Positions 32,599 to 42,967 of a stretch of 64,000 nt of DNA are shown here, piece after piece (positions within the stretch are counted from its first letter, which is position 1; every line of letters starts with the position of its first letter). A model generated the notes under the pieces. It made no database searches. It was not told where the DNA came from and worked only from the letters and a program-made list of their open reading frames with translations. The position numbers and the translations under genes were made by a program. Source of the DNA: Nocardioides sp. B-3 (GTDB taxonomy: Bacteria > Actinomycetota > Actinomycetes > Propionibacteriales > Nocardioidaceae); contig NZ_CP087968.1 of assembly GCF_024703895.1 (NCBI RefSeq), positions 4,092,001 to 4,156,000 of the forward strand. Reading direction: 5' to 3'.

Positions 32599-33687
32599 AT
32601 GCGGGCAATCCTGATCAGCAGCGGGCTCGCGGTGGTCTTCTCGCTGCTCGGGACCCGCCTCGCCATCCGCTGGTTCACCGAGCACGGCTTCGGCCAGCCG
32701 ATCAGGGACGACGGCCCCACGACACACCACGTCAAGCAGGGCGTCCCGACCATGGGCGGGCTGGTGATCTCGGCGAGCGCCACGGCGGCCTACCCGGCGG
32801 CCACGCTGCTGACCGGTGGACGCCCCAGTGCCAGCGCCCGGCTGCTGCTCCTGCTCTTCCTCGGCTGCGGGATCGTGGGGTTCCTCGACGACTTCATCAA
32901 GGTCTACGCCCAGCACAACCAGGGGGACTCACCAGCCGCGCCAAGATGGCCGGGCAGACGGTCGTCGCCCCGGCCTTCGGCCTCCCGGCCACGCAGTTCT
33001 TCGCCGACGAACGAGGGGTCAGGCCCGCGTCGCAGCACATCTCCCTCACCCACGACTGGGGGATCAAGCTGCCCCCGGTGGTGGTCCTGCTCGTGATCTG
33101 GTTCATCGTGACCGCGACCTCCAACGGAGCCAACCTCGGCTGACGGCGCCGACGGCCTGCTGGCCGGCACGTCGGCGATGATCTTCGGCGCCTACACGGT
33201 CGTGAACTTCTGGCAGAACAACCACCGCTGCGGGTCCCTACGGCCCTCCGTGCTCGAGTCGCAGTGCTACGAGGCGCGCGACCCCCTCGACCTCGCGGTG
33301 TTCGCAGCCGCCATCGCCACGGCCTGTGTCGGCTTCCTGTGGTGGAACGCCAAGCCGGCGCGGATCATCATGGGCGACGTCGGCTCCCTCGCCATCGGCG
33401 GCGCGCTGGCCGGTCTGGCCATCATGTCCAGGACCGAGATCCTGATGGCCGTCATCGCCGGACTGTTCGTCCTCGAGACGATGTCGGTGATCCTGCAGAT
33501 GAGCTACTTCAAGCTCACCGGGCGGATCACCGGCACCGGACGCCGCATCTTCCGGATCGCCCCCATCCACCACCACTTCGAACACCCGGGATGGGACGAG
33601 GTCACCGTTGTCATCCGCTTCTGGATCATCGCCGGCCTGTTCGTGGTGTCGGGCCCGGGGATCTTCTACGCCGACTGGCTCGGCTGA
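32599..33687 (+). CDS. mraY: Phospho-N-acetylmuramoyl-pentapeptide transferase (MraY), outside a cell-wall cluster
   Basis: Integral membrane enzyme making lipid I from UDP-MurNAc-pentapeptide and undecaprenyl phosphate. Seen: RDDGPTTHHVKQGVPTMGGL at the first cytoplasmic loop, FLDDFIKVY with the Asp pair, ARIIMGDVGSLAIGGALAG, and IAPIHHHFEHPGWDE near the C-terminus, with many hydrophobic segments. About 362 residues; frame breaks near 32925 and 33140. GAGAGG precedes the ATG. The second Asp motif reads ANLADGADGLLAG in place of the usual NLTDGLDGLA. No other division or murein gene lies nearby. Confidence 0.9.
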
Positions 33688-33696
33688 CCCCTCCGG

Positions 33697-35084
33697 TCAG
33701 TCCGTGTGCGAGATCGGGATCCGCACCTCGAAGACGGTGTGGCCGGGCTCGGAGTGGATCAGGATCTCCCCGCCGTGCCGCTCCACCACGATCCGGCGGG
33801 CGATGTCGAGCCCGAGGCCGGTGCCCCGACCCACGTCCTTGGTCGTGAAGAACGCCTCGAAGGCGCGTGCGGCGACCTCGTCGCTCAGCCCCGGACCGGT
33901 GTCGCACACCTCGATGACCACCCGGTCCTCGTCGAGCCGGGTCACCACGCGTAGGACTCCGGTGTCCCCCATCGCGTCGAGGGCGTTGTCGATCAGGTTG
34001 GTCCACACCCGGTTGAGCTCTCCGGGGAAGGCGTCCACCACCGGCAGGTCCGGGTCGTACGCCCGCACGACCTCCACTCCGTCGGGCACCTTGTGCCCCA
34101 GCATCACCAGGGGTGCTGTCGATTCCTTCAGTGACCGTGGTCGGCTGGCGCGATCCGCGATCCATCTGCGAGTAGGACCTGACCGCCGTGACCAGCTCGG
34201 AGACGCGCCGGGTCGACTCGCGGATCTCACCCAGCGTGGTGGACAGCGAGGTCGTCGCGGCCACCCAGCCGAGCCCGGCCGACACGGCGGGTCCGAGCAG
34301 GGCGTCGGTGCGCTCGCACCACTCGATGTCGGCCGCCGCGGCGGCCGGGGCGGGCGCGATCTCCCACCCGCGCTCGACACCGCGGCTCTCCAGCCAGCCG
34401 TCGAGGCGTTCCTCGGCGTCGGCTAGCTGCAGTGCGTCGAGGGATCGCGGCCGCTCGCCCAGCTCGCGTCGCAGCTCGTCGAGGCTGGCGAACTGCTCGG
34501 CCGAGATCCGCTGCTGGGCGAGCTCGCCCAGCGACGTCAACAGCGAGGTGCTGTCCGTCTCGAGGGCGGACACGGCGCGCACGGCCGCGGCGGCGGGGTT
34601 GTTCAGCTCGTGCGCGAGTCCGGCCGCGAGCCGGCCCGGGGTCACCGGGGGAGTCGCGCTGGCGGGCCGTCGCCTCGATCCGCCGCGCCGTACCGAAGAT
34701 GCCGTTGACGATGTGGACGCCGAACGGGAACCACTCGTCCAGCAGCGCCCGCAGGGACGCTGACGGCAGGCGGAACATCCGGCCCGGCTCCACCCCGCGG
34801 GCGGTCGCGAGGTAGACGCCCTGCTCGTCCCGGGCCCGGAAGCCGCCCGCCCACAGCCCGGCCTTCGCCATCCGCCCGACCACGACGTCCTCACGGCCGA
34901 CGTGGCGCACCAGCTCGATCGCGCCGTCGACCAGCACCCACCAGAAGTCCGCGTGCTCTCCCTCGCGGAACAGCTCGACGCCGTCGACGATCGCGACGTC
35001 CTCACCGGCCGCGAGCAGCTCGTCGAGCTGGGCGTCGTCGAGGCCGTCGAACAGCGCGATCGGCCGCAGGTCGTCGCGGCGCAT
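33697..35084 (-). CDS. Histidine kinase with N-terminal cyclic-nucleotide-binding-like domain
   Basis: About 462 residues, no membrane segments. N-terminal cNMP-like beta-roll (about residues 5-115, LFREGEHADFWWVLVDGAIE), then DHp helices with the phospho-acceptor GLAHELNNPAAAAVRAVSAL, and an HATPase domain: ELNRVWTNLIDNALDAMG (N box), EVCDTGPGLS (G1), GRGTGLGLDIARRIV (G2). Frame breaks near 34645 and 34130. Its start overlaps the stop of the receiver/reductase fusion by one base, so the pair is translated together and probably forms one soluble signalling system. Confidence 0.88.
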
Positions 35085-36744
35085 CAGATCGTCACGAGGT
35101 AGCGGTGCACGTGGTAGATCGTCATCGCGCCCTCCCCGACCGCTGACGCCACCCGCTTCATCGAGTCCAGTCGCACGTCACCGGCGGCGAAGACCCCCCG
35201 GCACGCTGGTCTCGAGGGAGTACGGCGCCCGCTCGAGCGGCCAGCCCTCGCGCACGTCCGGCCCGGTGACGACGAAGCCGTGGCCGTCCCGACGGACCGC
35301 CTCCCCCAGCCAGTCCGTGCGAGGTTCGGCGCCGATGAAGACGAAGAGCCAGCTGGCGTACACGACCTCGACGGCACCGGTGATGCGGTCGGCGATGGTG
35401 AGGCACTCGAGGTGCCCGGCGCCGCCGACCGCCGCCACCTCGCTGGACGTGCGGACCTCGATGGTCGGGGCGGACGTGATCCGGTCGACGAGGTACTGCG
35501 ACATGGTGGCCTCGATCGAGGGCCCGCGCACCAGCAGGACGACGCGCTTGGCGTGCTTCGCGAGGTTGAGTGCAGCCCGGCCCGCGGAGTTCGCGGCGCC
35601 CACGAGGTAGACGTCGTCGCCGTTGCACTGCGCGGCCTCGGTCGCGTCCGCGCCGTAGTAGACCCCGCGTCCGGTCAGGGCGTCGACGCCGTCCGCGGCC
35701 AGCCGCCGGTAGGACACTCCCGTGGCGACGATGACCGAGCGGGCCTCGATGGCGGCCGTCTCGCCGGCCTCCTCGTAGAGCACCGCCCGCGCCGGTCCAC
35801 GCGTCTCCAGCCCCGTGACCTCGCGCGCCAGCACCAGCTCGGCACCGAAGCGGGTCACCTGTGCGAGTGCGCGGTGGGTGAGGTCGGCACCGCTGAGGCC
35901 ACGCGGGAAGCCGAGGTAGTTCTCGATTGCCGCGCTCTGCCCGGCCTGCCCACCCGCGGCCTCCCGCTCGACGATCACGGTGCTGAGGCCCTCGGATGCG
36001 GCGTACACCGCGGCGGCGAGCCCGGCGGGCCCGGCCCCGACGATGCAGACGTCATAGACCTGCTGCTGCGCGGTGGTGCGCAGCCCGAGGGCTCGGGCCA
36101 CGTCCAAGGGGTGTGGGCTGACCAGCGGATCGCTGTCCGGGACGAGCACGAGCGGCAGGTCGCTCGGGTCCACGCCCGCAGCGCTGCGCAGCCGCTCGCC
36201 CTCAGGGTCGACCTCGACATCGAGCCACTTGTAGGGCACGTGGTTGCGGGTGAGGAACTGCCGGAGCTCGTGTGCACCCTCGGACCACCGGTGGCCGACG
36301 ACCCGGACCGCGACGGTGCTCTCCGGGTTCTCGGCACGCCAGTCCGCGAGCAGGTCGTCGATGACGGGATAGAGCCGGTCCTCGGGCGGGTCCCGGGGCT
36401 TGAGGAGGTAGTAGTCGAGGCCGATGTCGTTGATCGCCCGGATGGCCACCTCGGTGTCGGCATAGGCGGTGAGCAACAGGAACTTCGCACTGGCGGCGTG
36501 CACACGGGCGCCGGCCAGCATCTCGATGCCCGTCATCATCGGCATCCGCTGGTCGGCGGCGATCAACGCCACCGGCTGGTTGCGCAGGCTCAGCCGCTCG
36601 AGCAGGTCGAGTGCCTCCGCCCCCGGAGGTCGCGCGCACGATCCGGAAGTCCTTGCCATACCTGCCACGCAGGTCGCGGCTGATGGCAGCCGACACTCCC
36701 GGATCGTCGTCGACGGTCAGGATCGCGGGCTTGACGGAGTCCAT
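35084..36744 (-). CDS. Receiver domain fused to thioredoxin-reductase-like flavoprotein
   Basis: About 553 residues. An N-terminal response-regulator domain (about 1-130: ILTVDDDPGVSAAI, phospho-Asp in AADQRMPMMTG, Thr in LLLTAYAD, Lys in LLKPRDP) is followed by a glutaredoxin-like segment and then a FAD/NAD(P) module of the thioredoxin-reductase fold: DVCIVGAGPAGLAAAVYAAS, YLVGAANSAGRAA, and VFAAGDVRLDS. The CxxC of thioredoxin reductase is missing; the site reads DATEAAQCNGDD. Frame breaks near 36630 and 35205. Coupled to the kinase downstream. Fused response-regulator/thioredoxin-reductase proteins are known; the job is not. Confidence 0.87.
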
Positions 36745-36837
36745 CGCGGCGAGGCTAGGGCCGACGTGGCGGCGACCGGCCGGGATCGCACCGTCTTCCC
36801 CAATCCGGGTGAGGCGCTTGCTCGGCCTGCATCGGCC

Positions 36838-37610
36838 CTACTTGGGCAGCGTCAGGATCTCCCGCGCCGTCGTCGGTGATCGCGATCGTGTGCTCGCTGT
36901 GGGCCGTGCGGCAGCCGGTCACGCTGCGCAGCGTCCACCCGTCGTCGTCGGTCACGAGCTGGTCGGTGTCGACCATCACCCGGGGTTCGAGGGCCAGCAG
37001 GAGCCCCAGGGCGCAGCTTGTAGCCGCGGCCGGGCCGTCCGGCGTTCGAGATGTGAGGTTCCCGGTGCATCGTCGAGCCGATGCCGTGACCGCCGAACTC
37101 GGTGTTGATCGGATAGCCCGCCTCCGCGAGCACGGTGCCGATCGCGTGGGACAGGTCGCCGATCCGGGATCCGGGTCCAGCGGCCGCGATGCCGGCTGCG
37201 AGCGCTCGTTCGGTGGCCTCGATCATCGCGACGCTCTCCGGCGAACTGCTGTCGCCGACGACGAAGCTGATGGCCGAGTCGGCCGCGATGCCGTCCTTGA
37301 GCACGGCGAGGTCGAGGGTCAGCAGGTCGCCGTCGGCCAGCGCGTAGTCGTGGGGCAGACCGTGGAGCACCGCGTCGTTGACGGACGTGCAGATGTAGTG
37401 GCCGAACGGTCCCCGGCCGAAGGACGGCTCGTAGTCGACGTAGCAGGACTGTGCGCCGGCCTTGACGATCATCGCCTTGGTCCAGCCATCGATGTCCGGG
37501 AGGTTGGTGCCGACCTTCGCGCGGTCCCTCATCGTCTGCAGGATGTCGGCGACGAGCGCACCCGACTCCCGCGCCGGGGCCACCCGGGCCGGGTTCAAGA
37601 TCTCGATCAT
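36838..37610 (-). CDS. map: Type I methionine aminopeptidase
   Basis: Removes N-terminal Met. All five metal ligands are readable: Asp in LLTLDLAVLKDG, Asp in GIAADSAISF, His in FGGHGIGSTMHREPH, Glu in LALEPRVMVD and Glu in AHSEHTIAI. About 257 residues. Frame breaks near 37010 and 36862; closing the second gives the ending EILTLPK. ATGA overlap with the end of the ABC-F gene upstream indicates coupling. Confidence 0.92.
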
Positions 37611-39249
37611 CCGACGACCACCTTTCCTTCGTCGACCTGCCAGCGCTGGTCGAGCCTCACGTTGGCGAGGAGCCGACGGTCGTGCGAGACGAGCAGCAGC
37701 GTTCCGGCGTACGACTCGAGGGCCTGCTCCAGCTGCTCGATGGCGGGCAGGTCGAGGTGGTTGGTGGGTTCGTCGAGGACGAGCAGGTTGACGCCGCGGG
37801 CCTGCAGGAGCGCCATCGCGGCGCGGGTGCGCTCGCCGGGAGAGAGTCGCTCGACGAGGCTCGCGACCTGATCGGCCTTGAGCCCGAACTTGGCCAGCAG
37901 CGTCCGCACCTCCGCGGCCGTCATGGCGGGTACGGCGAGCTCGAACGCGTCACCGAGCGCCGGGTCCTCAGCGAGCGACGTCCGGGCTCAGTCGATCTCG
38001 CCGATGGCGACACTGGCACCTCTCGACGCACGCCCCTCGTCTGGCTCGGTGTGCCCGAGGACGAGCCGCAGCAGCGTCGTCTTGCCGGCCCCCGTTGGGC
38101 CCGGTGATCGCGACCCGGTCCCCGGCGGTGACCCGGAGGGAGACGGGTCCGAGCACGAAGTCGCCCGAGCGCTTGGTGGCACCGTCGAGGGTGGCGACGA
38201 CGCTCGAGCCCCGCGGAGCCGCGGCGATGTCGAACTGGAGCACCCACTCCTTGCGGGGCTCTTCGACCTCCTCGAGGCGCGCGATCCGCGACTCCATCTG
38301 GCGCACCTTCTGCCCCTGCTTCTCCGACGACTCGGTCTGCGCCTTGCGCCGGATCTTGTCGTTGTCGGGCGACTTCTTCATCGCGTTGCGCACGCCCTGC
38401 GAGCTCCACTCGCGCTGGACCCGCGCCCGCGACACGAGGTCGGCCTTCTTGTCGGCGAACTCGTCATAGGCCTCTCGGGCGTGCCGCCGGGCGACGGCTC
38501 GCTCCTCCGGGGAAGGCGTCATATCCGCCGTCGTAGACGGCGACCCGGGTGCTGGGCGAGGTCGAGCTCGACGATGCGGGTGACGCAGCGCGCGAGAAAC
38601 TCGCGGTCGTGCGAGACGAGCACGACGCCCGCGCGGAGGCCGCGCACGAACGACTCGAGCCGCTCGAGCCCGTCGAGGTCGAGGTCGTTGGTCGGCTCGT
38701 CGAGCAGCACGATGTCGAAGCGGCTGAGCAGCAGCGCGGCGAGGGCGACGCGGGCGGCCCGGCCACCGGAGAGGGAGGTCATCTCCGTGTCGAGGCCGAT
38801 CTTGAGGCCCAGCTCGGCCAGCGTGGCGGGCGCGCGGTCCTCGAGGTCCGGCGCGCCGGTGGCGAGCCAGTGGTCGAGGGCTTGCGCATACGCGTCCCCT
38901 GCGTCAGGGGTCGTCCGACTCGAGGGCTGCGGCAGTGCGCTCCATCGCCTCGGTGGCGTCCGCCGCACCTGTACGGCGACCCGGGTAGCCCGCCACGGTC
39001 TCCCCGCGATCCGCTCGTGCTCCCGGGGGCAGCCATCCGACGAACGCGTCGGACGGCGCGGTGGACACGGTGCCGGCCATCGGCGTCGACTCCCCCGCGA
39101 GCAGTCGCAGCAGCGTGGACTTGCCCGCGCCGTTCGCGCCGACGACGCCGACCACGTCGCCGGGCGCGACCGTCAGGTCAAGGGACTCGAAGAGGGTGCG
39201 GTGACCGTGGCCGCCGGCCGGGTCCTTCGCTACCGGGGGTGCCGCTCAC
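37607..39249 (-). CDS. ABC-F family ATP-binding protein
   Basis: Duplicated ABC ATPase without membrane domains, a ribosome-associated type that can protect translation. First half: VGVVGANGAGKSTLLRLLAG, MTSLSGGRAARVALA, VLLDEPTNDLDL. Linker with Lys/Arg helices (KKADLVSRARV, RNAMKKSPDNDKIRRKA). Second half: TGPNGAGKTTLLRLVLG, LSPGERTRAAMAL, LVLDEPTNHLDL. About 545 residues. Heavily frame-broken, near 39235, 39025, 38900, 38555, 38510, 38100 and 37990. Closing the first by one G gives the start MSGTPVAKDPAGGHGHRTLF. Confidence 0.9.
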
Positions 39250-39252
39250 GGG

Positions 39253-39496
39253 GTGAGCCTAGGCGCCGGCAAGCGGCCCGAACTTTCCCGGTCGTTGTTC
39301 GAGGTGTCATCAGCCCGTCGCCAGTGGTGGGTGCACTCGAGGAACACATCCCGGAGACGTCCCCGCCAACCCCGCCTTCGGCTACCAGTACTTCGGCGAA
39401 GTCACCATCGACGCGAGCTCGCGGGTGATGAGCGTCAACCTGCGCGACATCGACGGTGTCGTGCTGCACACCACTCAGCTGCAACCCGCTGGCTGA
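39253..39496 (+). pseudogene. PhoD-like phosphatase C-terminal remnant
   Basis: After closing two one-base breaks, the strand reads SLFEVSSASPVVGALEEHIP, then NPAFGYQYFGEVTIDASSRV and NLRDIDGVVLHTTQLQPAG before a TGA. This resembles the C-terminal beta domain of PhoD-like alkaline phosphatases; no catalytic part is present. It starts at a GTG beside the ABC-F start and its end overlaps phzF on the other strand. Either a decayed gene end or a small independent ORF. Confidence 0.4.
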
Positions 39497-40350
39497 GCGT
39501 CGACGGCGTCAGTGACGCGGATGCTGCCGTTGATCCGCGTCACTGCGTCGCCGGAGACCCAGACCCCGGTCGGTGCGGACTCGATGTGGACGCGACCGTT
39601 GCGACCGATGACCGACCCCTGCCGCGCGACATAGTTGTCGGGCAGGACGCCACTTCCGATGAGCCACTGAGCGACCGCGGCGTTGGCGCTGCCCGTGACC
39701 GGATCCTCGCCGAAGTCGCGGCCGTCGGCATAGAAGGCGCGCACCTCGACGTCGGCCCCGAGTTCGGCCGCGACCGCGTCGTCCCACCGACCGACGATCG
39801 CCACCTTCAGATCGGTGAAAGCCGCGATGTCGGGAACCACGCCGACGACCGCAGCGGCCGACCCGAGGTCGACGCCCACCCAACCCGGCCCGTTGTCGGC
39901 CCACGCCATGCCAAGGACCGCGGACTCGTCGACGGCGAGCGCCCTCACGATGCGCGCGCGCAGCTCGGGCTCCACCTCACCCGAGCGGCGCAGCGGCGGC
40001 GCGACGAAGCCGAGGCGCGGCTCTCGCCGGACCCGGACGAGCCCGAATCCGCACTCCTGCACGATCACGTCATCGCGAGGGGTGCCGCCGGCTTCCAGCC
40101 ATGCGTGTGCGCTGCCGATCGTGGGGTGACCGGCGAAGGGCAGCTCTCCACTCGTGGTCCAGATGCGCACGCGGTAGTCGGCTGTCGGGTCCGTCGGGGC
40201 ACACAGGAAGGTCGTCTCGGACAGGTTCGTCCAGCGGGCGATCGCCGCCATCTGCTCGTCACTGAGGCCGTCGGCGTCGTGGATGACGGCCAGCGGGTTG
40301 CCCAGCCACGGCTCGGCGGAGAAGACATCGACCTGTCGAAAGGGCAGCAT
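39475..40350 (-). CDS. PhzF-family isomerase/epimerase
   Basis: Intact 291-residue protein of the diaminopimelate-epimerase-like PhzF fold. Signature parts: FRQVDVFSAEPWLGNPLAVI, ARWTNLSETTFLC with the catalytic Glu, FAGHPTIGSAHAWLE, DFGEDPVTGSANAAVAQWLI and RQGSVIGRNGRVHI. GGTGGAG precedes the chosen ATG. No phenazine genes are near, so the substrate is unknown. Confidence 0.9.
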   Translation of the reverse strand: MLPFRQVDVFSAEPWLGNPLAVIHDADGLSDEQMAAIARWTNLSETTFLCAPTDPTADYRVRIWTTSGELPFAGHPTIGSAHAWLEAGGTPRDDVIVQECGFGLVRVRREPRLGFVAPPLRRSGEVEPELRARIVRALAVDESAVLGMAWADNGPGWVGVDLGSAAAVVGVVPDIAAFTDLKVAIVGRWDDAVAAELGADVEVRAFYADGRDFGEDPVTGSANAAVAQWLIGSGVLPDNYVARQGSVIGRNGRVHIESAPTGVWVSGDAVTRINGSIRVTDAVDAQPAGCS

Positions 40351-40426
40351 GGCTCCACCCAATCACCACTCTGTTCGCCGGCAGCGAACTTCTCCACACA
40401 CTGCTGTCAGGGCCTTCCCCAGGCGC

Positions 40427-40442
40427 TCGAACGGGCGTACGA
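40427..40442 (+). promoter_or_regulatory. LexA/SOS-like box upstream of the 13E12 gene
   Basis: TCGAACGGGCGTACGA has a perfect left half-site and one mismatch on the right (GTACGA for GTTCGA) relative to the actinobacterial LexA operator. It lies 160 bp upstream of the ATG in the gap behind phzF. 13E12-type genes in M. tuberculosis carry such boxes. Confidence 0.6.
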
Positions 40443-40602
40443 TTGCACTAGCAAACGGCCCAAAGCGGACCAGATCAGCGGGTGAGCAAACTGCGACTCA
40501 TCCCGTCAGGGAACTGCTGATCGAACCACCACCCGGACAAGGCGCCCCGGACCCCGAGTCACTCGACTTTGGGGTTGGTTCGAGCCGATCCGGGGGGTGC
40601 CG

Positions 40603-41893
40603 ATGTCGATCGATGAGGATTGGCGTGCACCCGGTGCCTCGGCTGTGCCGTCACCGGTCCTGACCTCTGTGCTGACGCGGTTGGAGACGGCGTATGACGA
40701 TGTGGGCTCGATCCCGGTCACGACCCTGACTGACGAGGACCTCACTCGGCTGGTCGATGCGGCCACCCGGCTCGTGGACCGCTCCACGGGTGTGGTGATG
40801 GCTGCGGTCGGGGAGGCCGATCGCCGCCGTCTCGGCGACAGCATTGGTGCCCGGCACACGGGGCAGTGGTGGGCGCAGCGCTCGTTGCTGACCCGTCCGG
40901 AGGCGAACCGGCTGACCCATCTGGGTCGGCGGTTGTCCGAGGAGCTCTATTCACCGGTGCAGGCCGCGTTGGCCGCGGGTGGGGTGCATGTGGACCGGGC
41001 GTGGGTGATCGTGAAGGCCGTCGATGCGGTCCCGGCCGAACACGGCGACGTGAAGCCCGCGGCGGTCGATCACCTGCTGATCCCGGCGAAGGACCACGAC
41101 GCCAAGGCCCTCAAGGTCCCGGGGCGGCGGATCCCGGACACGGTGGCCCCGGAGGTGGGCGAGGCCGCCGAGGCGAAGGCCCTCGCTGATGAGGAGGCCG
41201 CCGCGGCCCGCAAGGTCACCCTCACGCTGCGCGACCATCCCAACGGCACCACCACCGGCAAGTTCACGCTGCCCACCGCCGGCGCCGGAGAGATGCTCCG
41301 CAAGCAGCTGATGGCGATCGCCGCCCCCCAGCACCAGAACGCCACCCGGGACCCGGACCCCAAGGCCGAACGGGATGCGCGGCCGCTGCACGAGCGCCTC
41401 GGGTGGGCCTTCATCGAGTGGATCGAGCGCTACGCCGCGGACCGTCTTCCCACCAGCGGTGGGGTGTCGGCGACCGTCGTGGTGACGATGGGCCCGGGCA
41501 CGCTGATGGGTGGCACGGCCGCCGCGTCGCTCGGACACCGGTGGCCGGATCAGCGCCGGACAGGCCCGGCGGCTCGCGTGCGAGGCCGGGATCATCCCGG
41601 CCGTGCTCGGCGGGGCCTCGGAGGTCCTCAACCTCGGCCGCACCCGTCGGTTCCACACCAAGGCTCAGCGGGTCGCGATCGCGCACCGTGATGGTGGCTG
41701 CACCGCCGAGGGGTGTGACCTGCCGCCCGCGGCGTGCCATGTCCATCACGACCTGCCGTGGTCCCGGGGCGGACCCACCGACACCACCACCGGCCGGTTG
41801 TTGTGCCACCGCCACCACCGCGTGATCCACGACGACCGCTACGAGACGACGCGCCTGTCCAACGGCAAGGTCAGCTTCCACCGGAGGACGTAG
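40603..41893 (+). CDS. 13E12/DUF222 family HNH endonuclease-like protein (second copy)
   Basis: About 430 residues. DUF222 region with LTRPEANRLTHLGRRLSEEL, then a C-terminal HNH domain: HRDGGCTAEGCDLPPAACHV, HHDLPWSRGG and LLCHRHHRVIHDDRYE. Two Cys pairs for zinc and the HNH catalytic residues are present. A purine-rich GGGGGG precedes the ATG. Frame break near 41530. Distant in sequence from the copy at 18167, so not a recent duplicate. Confidence 0.9.
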
Positions 41894-41907
41894 GCCGGCG
41901 AAAGGCG

Positions 41908-42416
41908 TTACAGGATCTCTGGGCTCGTGAAGGCCCAGTCGAGGCCGTCCTCCCCCCGGCAGTCCATCGCCGCATCGCGTTGTAGTCCGGCCTTCAGGGC
42001 CACGTTCTGGCTGAAGCGGTTGTCTGGTCGCACGCGCGACGATCGTCTCCGCCGGCATCTCGTCCAAGGCCCTCGACACAACGGCCGCGGCGGCCTCGGT
42101 GGCGAGTCCCCGTCCCCACACCTCCGGCACGAAGCGATAGACCCGGGTTCAACACTGGGCGTCCGTATATCAGCATCCGCTTCACGCCGGCATAGCCGAT
42201 GATGGGGTTCGAACCGGACTCGCGGACGCACCAATAGCCGAAGCCGTGCTCGTCCCAGTGGCGGACCCACCGGGCCACCAGCTCAGCCGCCTCGCCCCGA
42301 TCCTCGAGCCTGTCGGACGGGTTGTGCTCAACGGTTCGCGGGTCTCCGAGAATTGCGAACACTCCCGCCGAGTCGGTCGCGACGGGCCGGGTCAACCTCA
42401 ACCGCTCGGTCCTCAT
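41908..42416 (-). CDS. GNAT family N-acetyltransferase (RimJ/RimL type)
   Basis: About 168 residues. MRTERLRLTRPVATDSAGVF, then FGYWCVRESGSNPIIGYAGV, the acetyl-CoA loop region VWGRGLATEAAAAVVSRAL and the closing FSQNVALKAGLQRD, all typical of ribosomal-protein-type acetyltransferases. Frame breaks near 42145 and 42030. Start set at MRTERLR; an upstream in-frame GTG may be used. Acceptor unknown. Confidence 0.85.
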
Positions 42417-42604
42417 CTCCCGGGCACCCACGGCTGGATGTTCCCACGCGCAGCCACGGACACACCGAGCGATCAACTCCTCCGCGCAAGGCCCGGCACG
42501 GATCGGAATCTCACGCGCGTGCCGCGAACCGCGCGCTCATGCCGATGAGCGGACCTGTGATGTCAAGACAATGCATGATGAAGGAACGGCTCAGGGAGGT
42601 AGGC

Positions 42605-42913
42605 ATGCGACGGAGCGTTGCGGTTGGCGTCGTGTTGACCGCCGCCATCATGGGTTGTGGCGTGGCACCGACACCGACTGCAACTCTTGTCGGGCAGGTG
42701 AGCGAGCGCGACAAGTCAGTTACGTGCGTCGCTGCTCCGGAAGGAACGGGGCAGTGCTTCACTACGGACGACGTCACGTCCTCGCTGCGGGTCAACGGCT
42801 GCGTGGAGGTGACGTATGAAGACCCGAGGGACGCGTCGCTCGGTCCTTTCGTGGCGCGGAGCGTGCGGGAACTCGATGCGGGGTCGTACATAGAGGAGTG
42901 CTCCCAGCCATAA
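42605..42913 (+). CDS. Small predicted lipoprotein
   Basis: Intact 102-residue exported protein with a perfect GGAGGT six bases before the ATG. Signal MRRSVAVGVVLTAAIMGCG contains a lipobox-like IMGC. The mature part has four more Cys (TCVAAP, QCFTTDD, GCVEVTYEDP, EECSQP), which could form two disulfides. No family recognised. GC content is lower than in the neighbours. Confidence 0.7.
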   Translation: MRRSVAVGVVLTAAIMGCGVAPTPTATLVGQVSERDKSVTCVAAPEGTGQCFTTDDVTSSLRVNGCVEVTYEDPRDASLGPFVARSVRELDAGSYIEECSQP

Positions 42914-42967
42914 CCGCCCGGATCTGCCGCTGATGGTGCGCGGATCTGCCGATGAGCGGACGGCAGG

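Noticed and set aside
35280..36683. 467-residue open frame on the plus strand
   Set aside because: Shadow of the receiver/thioredoxin-reductase fusion; GC-rich third positions create long open antisense frames.
33697..36744. Anti-phage or toxin-antitoxin system
   Set aside because: The kinase and receiver-reductase pair has signalling and redox domains only; no nuclease, toxin or nucleotide-second-messenger synthase is present.
39253..40485. 410-residue open frame covering the phzF region on the plus strand
   Set aside because: Most of it is the shadow of the intact phzF gene; only the first 240 bp, with frame fixes, resemble a PhoD tail.
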